This document shows positions 1 through 4,950 of a DNA stretch of 14,295 bases, piece by piece; the stretch's first letter is position 1, and each line of letters opens with the position of its first letter. Below the pieces are notes generated by a model. That model made no database searches and was not told the DNA's origin. It worked only from the letters and a program-made list of their open reading frames with translations. Position numbers and translations under genes: made by a program. The stretch comes from an uncultured Oscillospiraceae bacterium (GTDB lineage Bacteria; Bacillota; Clostridia; Oscillospirales; Oscillospiraceae): NCBI GenBank assembly GCA_934569195.1, contig CAKTKB010000029.1, forward strand, positions 1-14,295. The letters are read 5' to 3'.

Positions 1-21
1 CCATAAGGAAGCTCCTGCTTC
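1..21 (-). other. Possible start of the next gene at the left edge, with its ribosome binding site
   Basis: On the minus strand an AGGAG (bases 12-16) lies 7 bases before an ATG (bases 2-4), so a further gene of the efp unit could start here; only the first codon and one base are in the window, so its identity is unknown. The same AGGA sits in the loop of a small perfect hairpin (5-base arms 8-12 and 17-21, TCCT/AGGA loop), which could partly hide the site. The hairpin is not followed by a T run, so it does not look like a terminator. In many Clostridia an asp23-, nusB- or xseA-type gene follows this position, but nothing here decides which. Confidence 0.35.
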
Positions 22-48
22 GGGTACACAGTCTGCCGGTCGGAGGAA

Positions 49-513
49 TTACTCCTCGTCCTCCACGTCCTCTACGGAGAACTCCAACGTCTCGCCGCAC
101 TTAGGGCAGACGATAGATCCGGCCTCCAGCGTCTCCTCGTCGAAGTCAATCACTTCGCCGCAGCTGCACTGGACCTCATAGATGATGGAATCCTCGTCTC
201 CGAAGTCGTAATCCTCGTCCTCGTCAACTTCCTCATCCTCATCATCCAGGTCGTAATCGTCGTCGTCATCCTCGTCGTAGTCGTCGTCCTCGTCGTCGAG
301 GATATAGTCCTCGATGGCGTCCAAATCCTCTTCAATCTGGTCCAGCTCGTCCGAAATGGCGATGGTCGTCTCCTCCACGTCGGACAGCGTGCGGGTCACA
401 TCCCCCAGCAAATCCACAATGGCAGAAAACATCTTACCGCTGTCAGAAGCGGTATCCAGCTTCAGGCCATCCATCAGGCCCTTAAGATAAGCGGATTTTT
501 CGGAAATGGTCAT
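49..513 (-). CDS. Acidic zinc-ribbon protein, CD1247-type, unknown function
   Basis: A 154-residue soluble protein with three visible parts. Residues 1-70 are predicted helical and carry an acidic heptad-like end, residues 73-108 are almost pure Asp/Glu, and residues 112-148 form a small zinc ribbon with ligands C116, C118, C136 and C139 (CxC ... CPKCGE). This layout matches the clostridial family usually labelled CD1247 N-terminal domain protein, whose function is not known to me. The start is fixed by AGGAGG at 523-528, 9 bases before the ATG. It begins 18 bases after the efp stop and has no promoter of its own that I can see, so it is probably co-transcribed with efp. No signal peptide or membrane segment is visible. 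A role near RNA or ribosomes would be a guess from context only. Confidence 0.85.
   Translation of the reverse strand: MTISEKSAYLKGLMDGLKLDTASDSGKMFSAIVDLLGDVTRTLSDVEETTIAISDELDQIEEDLDAIEDYILDDEDDDYDEDDDDDYDLDDEDEEVDEDEDYDFGDEDSIIYEVQCSCGEVIDFDEETLEAGSIVCPKCGETLEFSVEDVEDEE
190..297 (-). repeat. Low-complexity GAY/GAR codon tract
   Basis: This stretch encodes residues 73-108 of the acidic protein and is nearly all Asp and Glu codons, giving imperfect tcg/tcc/tca triplet repeats on the plus strand. It is a candidate for length variation between strains in steps of three bases. It also creates a spurious Thr/Arg-rich reading frame in another register. Confidence 0.6.
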
Positions 514-531
514 AAACGAAAACCTCCTGCA

Positions 532-1095
532 TTAAGCCTTGGAGCGGCCCAAGTACTCACCTGTGGTGGTATCGATGTTGATCTTGTCTCCCTCATTGAT
601 GAACAGCGGCACCTTGATCTCGGCGCCCGTCTCCACGGTAGCAGGCTTCGTCACGTTCGTAGCGGTGTTGCCGGCGAAGCCAGGCTCGGTATGGGTAACC
701 ACCAGATCCACGAAACGAGGAGACTCCACGCCGAACACGCTGCCCTTATAGCTCATGATCGTGCAGGTATCGTTCTCCTTAACAAAGCGGAAGCCGTCGT
801 CCAGCACGTCCTTCTCAATCGGCTCCAGCTCATAGGTCTCCGGGTCCATGAAGTAATACAGGTCGCCGTCGGCATAAGAGAACTCCATCTTCTTACGCTC
901 GATATAGGCCGTGGGATACTTATCGTTGGGGTTGAAAGTGGTCTCGGTAACGCCGCCGGTGATGACATTCTTCATCTTGACACGGACAAACGCAGCGCCC
1001 TTACCGGGCTTCACGTGCTGGAACTCGATGATCTGCATCACCTTTCCGTCCATGTCAAACGTGACGCCGTTTCTGAAATCGCTAACAGAAATCAT
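532..1095 (-). CDS. efp: Elongation factor P
   Basis: EF-P binds between the ribosomal P and E sites and relieves stalling at proline runs. The 187-residue product has the family's normal length (about 185) and three-part form: an N-terminal KOW-like domain, a middle OB domain, and a C-terminal OB domain with the closing segment NIDTTTGEYLGR. The loop that reaches the peptidyl-transferase centre reads KPGKG at residues 29-33, so K32 is the residue at the position that is modified in many bacteria. No gene for an EF-P modification enzyme is in the window, so whether K32 is modified cannot be said. AGGAGG at 1104-1109 sits 8 bases before the ATG. A good sigma-A promoter lies just upstream, and the acidic zinc-ribbon gene follows after 18 bases. 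An M24 peptidase upstream of efp is also the Bacillus arrangement. Confidence 0.98.
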   Translation of the reverse strand: MISVSDFRNGVTFDMDGKVMQIIEFQHVKPGKGAAFVRVKMKNVITGGVTETTFNPNDKYPTAYIERKKMEFSYADGDLYYFMDPETYELEPIEKDVLDDGFRFVKENDTCTIMSYKGSVFGVESPRFVDLVVTHTEPGFAGNTATNVTKPATVETGAEIKVPLFINEGDKINIDTTTGEYLGRSKA

Positions 1096-1158
1096 GGGAA
1101 TATCCTCCTAGTTTGCTCTCCCTCTCGGGTCGAATTGTTTACACAGTTTCACGGCTAT

Positions 1159-1187
1159 ATTCTAACCGAAAATTTCTCATTTTTCAA
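1159..1187 (-). promoter_or_regulatory. Sigma-A promoter for efp
   Basis: Read on the minus strand: -35 TTGAAA (1182-1187), a 17-base spacer, and -10 TAGAAT (1159-1164). Each hexamer has five of six consensus bases and the spacing is ideal. Transcription would begin near 1152, giving an efp leader of roughly 55 bases. I see no terminator between the peptidase stop (1205) and this promoter, so efp may also be read through from the yqeG promoter. Confidence 0.75.
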
Positions 1188-1204
1188 GAGGAAAAGAGAT
1201 TATT

Positions 1205-2269
1205 TTACACAACGATCAAATTTTTGGGGCTATGGGTAATCACTTCGCATCCGTCCTCGGTAAAGATGACCACATCCTCGATGCGCACGCCGAACTTTCC
1301 GGGCAGATAAATTCCCGGTTCTGCGGAGCAGACCATGCCCGCCTTCATAGGAACGGTACCCGCCGTATTGCAGCCGGGATTCTCATGGATCTCCAGGCCC
1401 AGGCTGTGGCCATAGCCATGGCCGAAGTAGGGGCCGTAGCCTGCATCGGTGATCAGCTGACGTGCCGTTGCGTCCACAGAAGCGCCCGTCACACCGGCCT
1501 TTGTCGCCGCAATACCGGCCAGCTGTGCCTTGAGTACGATGTTGTAGATTTCCTTCATTTCCTCCGTTGCGTAGCCAAAGGCGACCGTCCGGGTCATATC
1601 CGAGCAGTAGCCCTGATACAGCACGCCGAAGTCCATGGTGATGAAGTCGCCCTTCTGGATTTTGCGCTCGCCGGGAACGCCGTGGGGCTTGCTGGTGTTG
1701 GGGCCGGAAACCACGATCGGGTCAAAGGAAAGGCCCTCGCCGCCGTTTTTCAGCAGGCAGTAAATCAGTTCGGCTGCCAGCTCCTTCTCGCTCATCCCCT
1801 CGCGGATGCGGGTAAGCACCTCCGTAAAGGCAGCGTCCGTAATATCCTGGGCCTTGCGCATACGATCCAGCTCCCAAGGCTCCTTCACGGCGCGGAAGGA
1901 AGCGATTGCCTGGTTCATCGGCACCAGCTTCGCATGAAGCCGGGATTCGTAATTCATAAATTCGGCGACGGTCAGATAGTTCTCCTCATAGCCCAGCGTC
2001 TTAACGCCGCACTCCTCGATGGTCTGATTGAGCAGGGTAATATAAGAATGCTCCCGGTCGACCATGTAAACGTCAAAGCCCTGGATGCCGCTCTGGGCGG
2101 ACTCGATGTAGCGGCTGTCCGTAAAGTAGCGGCAGCCCTTCTTGGTGACGATTGCCACGCCCTCTGCAATATCGAACTGCGCGCCGTAGTGACGGCTGTA
2201 ACGGCTGGTAAGCAGGAGGCCATCCACCTCGCCATTCAACAAAGAAAGGTACTTATCAATGTTTTTCAT
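1205..2269 (-). CDS. M24 family aminopeptidase P-like (Xaa-Pro) peptidase
   Basis: A 354-residue cytoplasmic peptidase of the M24B (pita-bread) family, expected to remove residues N-terminal to proline using two metal ions. Residues 1 to about 125 form the creatinase-like N-terminal domain, and the rest is the catalytic domain. All five metal ligands are present: D213 and D224 (DFG...YCSDMTRT), H288 (HGYGHSLG), E317 (SAEPGIY) and E331 (RIEDV). H196 (KPHG) is the usual substrate-site histidine. The frame is open up to an ATG at 2338. The true start is taken as 2269, because AAGGAG (2279-2284) is 9 bases ahead, the family begins at this MKNIDKYL, and this ATG overlaps the yqeG stop as ATGA, which suggests translational coupling. 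Size and position before efp match Bacillus YqhT; prolidase is the main alternative label. Confidence 0.93.
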   Translation of the reverse strand: MKNIDKYLSLLNGEVDGLLLTSRYSRHYGAQFDIAEGVAIVTKKGCRYFTDSRYIESAQSGIQGFDVYMVDREHSYITLLNQTIEECGVKTLGYEENYLTVAEFMNYESRLHAKLVPMNQAIASFRAVKEPWELDRMRKAQDITDAAFTEVLTRIREGMSEKELAAELIYCLLKNGGEGLSFDPIVVSGPNTSKPHGVPGERKIQKGDFITMDFGVLYQGYCSDMTRTVAFGYATEEMKEIYNIVLKAQLAGIAATKAGVTGASVDATARQLITDAGYGPYFGHGYGHSLGLEIHENPGCNTAGTVPMKAGMVCSAEPGIYLPGKFGVRIEDVVIFTEDGCEVITHSPKNLIVV

Positions 2270-2769
2270 CTGTCTAATCTCCTTTTCCTGGCTGCAAAAA
2301 TAAACGGCGTCTGCGCCGCCTGGCGCAGCTTCAGCCAAATATTATGGTTATGGATCGCACGGATCAAAATTGCCTGTACGCCGCAGCAGTTTGCCCCCAG
2401 CACATCCGTATAGATCTGATCCCCCACCAGCGCACACGCCCCGGCCGGAACGGCAAACCGCTCCATACACATCCGGATTCCTTTGGAGAAAGGCTTCCGG
2501 GCATGGGTAATGCAGGGAATCCCATAGGTCTCGCAAAATCGGACGACCCGGTCTTTTTTGCTGTTGGACACAACGCAAAGCGTAATCGGGCTGTCCTGCA
2601 TGGCCGCAATCCAGCGAACGATCCGGTCCTGCGGCGTGTCCGTCGTGTAGGGTACCAGGGTGTTGTCAAAATCCAGCATCAGCAGCCGAATCCCCCGCTG
2701 GGTCAGAAGCTCCGGCGTGAGCTGGGTCACATCGTCCGCTATGAGCGCCGGCAAAAAGGAAAATGGCAT
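2266..2769 (-). CDS. yqeG: YqeG family HAD phosphatase (subfamily IIIA)
   Basis: A 167-residue HAD-superfamily protein with all four motifs: DFDNTL at 33-38 (nucleophile D33, acid/base D35), the serine motif VVSNS at 66-70, K92 in RKPF, and VGDQIYTD at 115-122. It belongs to the YqeG type, which in Bacillus heads the yqeG-yqeH-aroE-yhbY-nadD-yqeK-rsfS cluster; its physiological substrate is not settled. Here it has left that cluster and instead heads a unit with the M24 peptidase, overlapping it by 4 bases (ATGA). The start has GGAGG (2775-2779) 5 bases upstream and an extended -10 promoter. A 12-base perfect palindrome covers the start codon. A divergent gene begins 60 bases away. Confidence 0.93.
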   Translation of the reverse strand: MPFSFLPALIADDVTQLTPELLTQRGIRLLMLDFDNTLVPYTTDTPQDRIVRWIAAMQDSPITLCVVSNSKKDRVVRFCETYGIPCITHARKPFSKGIRMCMERFAVPAGACALVGDQIYTDVLGANCCGVQAILIRAIHNHNIWLKLRQAAQTPFIFAARKRRLDR

Positions 2770-2776
2770 ATATGCC
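2765..2776. promoter_or_regulatory. 12-base palindrome over the yqeG start codon
   Basis: GGCATATATGCC is a perfect palindrome that includes the yqeG ATG (2767-2769) and the edge of its Shine-Dalgarno site. It could be a small operator or a weak hairpin that limits initiation, or it may be chance; nothing else in the sequence decides. Confidence 0.3.
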
Positions 2777-2801
2777 TCCGTGCATTCATAAATTCCTATG
2801 G

Positions 2802-2830
2802 ATTATACCACAGCAGGAGGCGTTTGTCCA
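2802..2830 (-). promoter_or_regulatory. Sigma-A promoter with extended -10 for yqeG
   Basis: On the minus strand: -35 TGGACA (2825-2830, five of six), a 17-base spacer, and -10 TATAAT (2802-2807) preceded by TGG, which makes an extended -10 (2802-2810). It should drive yqeG, the M24 peptidase and perhaps efp. The -35 shares a base with the ATG of the plus-strand gene (2830), and that gene's Shine-Dalgarno site lies in the spacer, so transcription from this promoter and expression of the divergent gene use the same DNA. Confidence 0.72.
2815..2820 (+). promoter_or_regulatory. Ribosome binding site that fixes the start of the plus-strand gene
   Basis: A full AGGAGG lies 9 bases before the ATG at 2830. 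The frame is open far upstream of this point, but the upstream part is only the antisense of yqeG, so this site is the main reason for choosing 2830. I could not see a convincing plus-strand promoter in the 60 bases between the two genes. Confidence 0.8.
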
Positions 2831-3555
2831 TGGTTTTTCCGGGTTATCTGGCCATAACCGCCGCTGAATTTGCCCGCATCCGCCCCGGCACGCAAAATCT
2901 TGCCTGGATGGCCTGCCATTTTTCTCCCTACAGCAGCGGCCTATCCAATCTTCCCCACCGGCTTCCCTCCCGGTCCATGCTGATTTTGAACGACCGTATG
3001 CCCCTCCGTGACCATGATCCGCAGCGCATCCTCCTGGAATTGGAGCAGGTCATCACACAATTTCAGTGCAGCGGACTTCTGTTGGATTTTGAGCAGGAAT
3101 CAAATCCCGACTATCCTCCCCTTATCCGCGCCCTGGTGGAGGGTCTTCCCTGCCCCGTAGGCGTCTGCGCGGCATACGACTCCGGCGAAAAAAGCCACCC
3201 CGTCTTTTTGCCCCCTGTACCGCTGCATATCCCGGCAGAGGATTATCTTGCCCCCTGGCAGGGACGGAAGCTTTGGCTGGAGGCTGCCCTGGATGCCCAA
3301 ACCCTGACGCTGTCTGAGGGCGGCGTCAGCCGCACAGTACGTCCACATGCCTTTTCCCCGCCCCTGCCGCACCGGGATGCCACGCTTTTGTGTCACTATA
3401 GGACAGAGCTTTCTTCTCACCGGGTTCAATTCTGCCTGAGCCGGACACAGGAAGATCTGGAGCAGCTGATAGAAAAAGCCCTCGGGCTGGGCGTAACCCG
3501 CTGCATCGGACTGTGGCAGGAGTTGGGGACGTCGTTTTCCGCACAAGACGCATGA
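2830..3555 (+). CDS. Unrecognised 241-residue protein, the only plus-strand gene
   Basis: I do not recognise this protein. It has no signal peptide, membrane helix or metal-binding cluster. Residues 24-90 alternate hydrophobic strands and amphipathic helices: NLAWMACHFSPY near 23-34, SMLILNDR near 49-56, a helix near 64-79, then GLLLDFEQ at 82-89. That last segment, a buried strand ending in D86-E88, recalls the strand-4 active-site edge of TIM-barrel glycosidases such as GH18. The next strand would be PVGVCAAY near 109-116. At 241 residues a complete barrel would be tight, and the resemblance is inference only. The C-terminal part has a helix (207-220) and GVTRCIGLWQEL at 221-232. The gene is divergent from yqeG and convergent with rpsU; its stop lies next to the rpsU terminator. 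Codon use looks like that of its neighbours, so recent transfer is not indicated. Confidence 0.78.
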   Translation: MVFPGYLAITAAEFARIRPGTQNLAWMACHFSPYSSGLSNLPHRLPSRSMLILNDRMPLRDHDPQRILLELEQVITQFQCSGLLLDFEQESNPDYPPLIRALVEGLPCPVGVCAAYDSGEKSHPVFLPPVPLHIPAEDYLAPWQGRKLWLEAALDAQTLTLSEGGVSRTVRPHAFSPPLPHRDATLLCHYRTELSSHRVQFCLSRTQEDLEQLIEKALGLGVTRCIGLWQELGTSFSAQDA

Positions 3556-3581
3556 AAAACCGCCCTGCTGATGCAGGGCGG
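3555..3581 (-). terminator. Rho-independent terminator of rpsU
   Basis: On the minus strand a perfect 9-base GC-rich stem (arms 3560-3568 and 3573-3581) with a 4-base loop is followed at once by TTTTT (3555-3559). It sits 22 bases after the rpsU stop. On the plus strand the same hairpin has no T run after it, so it terminates rpsU rather than the convergent gene. Its T run overlaps the last base of that gene's stop codon. Confidence 0.9.
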
Positions 3582-3603
3582 CTCAGAGCATATTCAAGAG
3601 GGA

Positions 3604-3786
3604 TTAGTAAAACTTTCTCTTGTTCTTGCGGGCAGCTTCAGACTTCTGCTTCCGCTTCAGGCTGGGGCTGACATAATGCTCGCGCTTCTTGACTTCGGCA
3701 ATGACGCCCTCCTTGGCGCAGCTCCGCTTGAAGCGGCGCAGAGCGCTCTCAAGAGACTCATTCTCCTTTACGCGAATCTCAGACAT
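3604..3786 (-). CDS. rpsU: Ribosomal protein bS21
   Basis: A 60-residue, very basic small-subunit protein that sits near the 3' end of 16S rRNA and the mRNA exit path. It shows the family pattern: an acidic-then-basic N-terminus ([20 protein letters not shown]), a central RREH-like segment (KKREHY), and a lysine/arginine-rich tail. Length is normal for Firmicutes (about 57-60). The frame is open to an ATG at 3831, but that would fall in the leader; the family start MSEIRVKE at 3786 has GGAGGGAGGG (3793-3802) ahead of it. It is a single-gene unit, with a consensus promoter upstream and a terminator downstream. In many Clostridia a yqeY-type gene follows rpsU; here a convergent unknown gene is there instead. 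Confidence 0.97.
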   Translation of the reverse strand: MSEIRVKENESLESALRRFKRSCAKEGVIAEVKKREHYVSPSLKRKQKSEAARKNKRKFY

Positions 3787-3806
3787 GTTTTTCCCTCCCT
3801 CCGACG

Positions 3807-3829
3807 GCATCCGGCTCAATCCAGGATGC
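3807..3829 (-). promoter_or_regulatory. Small hairpin in the rpsU leader
   Basis: The roughly 60-base rpsU leader holds a perfect 6-base stem (arms 3807-3812 and 3824-3829) with an 11-base loop, ending 4 bases before the purine-rich ribosome binding region. It could be a binding site for S21 or another protein controlling its own synthesis. No known ribosomal-protein leader is recognised, and a 6-base stem may be chance. Confidence 0.3.
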
Positions 3830-3851
3830 ATTCAGGCCATTCGGCTTGATT

Positions 3852-3880
3852 ATTATATGCCGTCTTTCGCCTGTTGTCAA
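3852..3880 (-). promoter_or_regulatory. Perfect-consensus sigma-A promoter of rpsU
   Basis: On the minus strand: -35 TTGACA (3875-3880), exactly 17 bases of spacer, and -10 TATAAT (3852-3857). All twelve consensus bases match at optimal spacing, implying very strong, largely unregulated transcription of rpsU. Start of transcription is expected near 3845. The AT-rich DNA upstream (3881-3920) may act as an UP element. Confidence 0.9.
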
Positions 3881-3924
3881 GAGGAATTTTGTATCTTTTG
3901 CTCAATATGGAAAAATATACCCCA

Positions 3925-4938
3925 TTAACCATAGATTTTTGCAGCTTCCAGCAGAATGTCCTTTGAAAAAGAGGGAATTCTGCCCAATCCGTCCGGGCCA
4001 ACATTGAGCAGATAGTTCACGCCCTTTGCATGAAGCTTCCTCCTGCGCTCCGCCACCGTCTGGGCGGAAATCCAGTCCTGGTCAAAATACTTGAAGCCCC
4101 AGGAACTGTTCAGCGTGCCGGGCGTTTCGTAAAGCCCATAAGGAGATACCTTGTAGCCGTTGAGGCTATTGGGATCTGCCTGTTCCGCCCCCTTCGGCGG
4201 TTCCTGGGGGTACTCGTTGTCTCCCAGGGATACATAGTCATAGGCGCCGTTTCCCAGGCGGGAGTTAATCAGACAGTCCGGCTGATATTTTTTCACCAAC
4301 GCATACAGCTCCCGGCTCTGCTCCGGCGAAATGGTGTGCGGGACGTCAAACCAGATCAGGCACAGGTCGCCGTACTGCGTGAGGATTTCCTCGACCTGCG
4401 GCTTGATTTTTTCCTGAAAACAAATCTCAAAGTGCTTGTTCTCCCGGTCCAGGAAATCCCAGCTGTTGTCCCAGGACACACCGGAACAATACGCATCATT
4501 ATCATATCCACCGCCGTGGGGGTGATGCCAGTCCAGCTCCTGGGAATAGTACAGGCCAAACCGCAGGCCATGCCGGGCGCAGGCATTCGCCAGCTCCTCC
4601 ACCACATCCCTGCCAAAGGGCGTGGCATCTACCACATTAAAGGCATCCGCCCGGGAGCGGAACATAGCAAAGCCGTCATGGTGCTTGGCGGTAAATACAA
4701 GGTACTGCATCCCGCTGTCCTTCGCCAGACGCACCCACTCATCCGCAGAAAAATACACAGGACAAAAGCTGCGGCAAAGCTCCCGGTACTCGGCGTTGGG
4801 TATGGCCATATAGCTCTGAATCCACTCCGCATAGTCCTCCACCCTGCGCCCGCGGTATTCTCCCGCCAGCAGGGAATAGAGGCCCCAGTGCGCCATCATA
4901 CCGTAACCGGCCTGCCGGAACCACGCATGATTGTCCAT
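3925..4938 (-). CDS. GH29 alpha-L-fucosidase-like glycoside hydrolase, catalytic domain only
   Basis: A 337-residue retaining glycosidase of family GH29, expected to release alpha-L-fucose from glycans or oligosaccharides. Seen in order: MMAHWGLYS (14-22), FTAKHHDGFAMF (82-93), GLYYSQELDWHHP (128-140), then LIWFD (194-198) with D198 in the position of the catalytic nucleophile. Y270-E271 before TLNSSWGF makes E271 the likely acid/base. GVNYLLNVGPDGLGRIP (306-322) is the usual end of the barrel. There is no signal peptide, no C-terminal beta-sandwich and no carbohydrate-binding module, so the enzyme is shorter than many family members and should act in the cytoplasm on imported fuco-oligosaccharides. 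It starts 12 bases after leuS, with GAGGAG as ribosome binding site, so it is the last gene of the leuS operon. No sugar transporter or regulator is nearby. Exact substrate cannot be told. Confidence 0.9.
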   Translation of the reverse strand: MDNHAWFRQAGYGMMAHWGLYSLLAGEYRGRRVEDYAEWIQSYMAIPNAEYRELCRSFCPVYFSADEWVRLAKDSGMQYLVFTAKHHDGFAMFRSRADAFNVVDATPFGRDVVEELANACARHGLRFGLYYSQELDWHHPHGGGYDNDAYCSGVSWDNSWDFLDRENKHFEICFQEKIKPQVEEILTQYGDLCLIWFDVPHTISPEQSRELYALVKKYQPDCLINSRLGNGAYDYVSLGDNEYPQEPPKGAEQADPNSLNGYKVSPYGLYETPGTLNSSWGFKYFDQDWISAQTVAERRRKLHAKGVNYLLNVGPDGLGRIPSFSKDILLEAAKIYG

Positions 4939-4950
4939 TTTTCTCTCCTC

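Noticed and set aside
150..335. Thr/Arg-rich small frame inside the acidic protein gene
   Set aside because: It arises from reading the Asp/Glu triplet tract in another register.
2270..2338. Upstream ATG extending the M24 peptidase by 23 residues
   Set aside because: The extension lies inside yqeG, lacks a ribosome binding site and is not family-like; the ATG at 2269 has a good site and normal N-terminus.
1232..2829. Plus-strand open frames opposite the M24 peptidase and yqeG, the latter continuous with the orphan gene
   Set aside because: They are antisense to clearly identified genes. The orphan's Shine-Dalgarno site at 2815-2820 places its start at 2830.
3560..3581. Terminator hairpin taken as the end signal of the plus-strand gene
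   Set aside because: No T run follows it on the plus strand; the T run is on the minus-strand side.
3787..3831. Upstream ATG extending S21 by 15 residues
   Set aside because: It would start only about 14 bases after the expected transcription start, and the extra residues are not part of S21.
3881..3924. Possible terminator after the fucosidase gene
   Set aside because: The T-rich stretch has only a weak four-base stem before it, so I do not call one; read-through into rpsU is possible.
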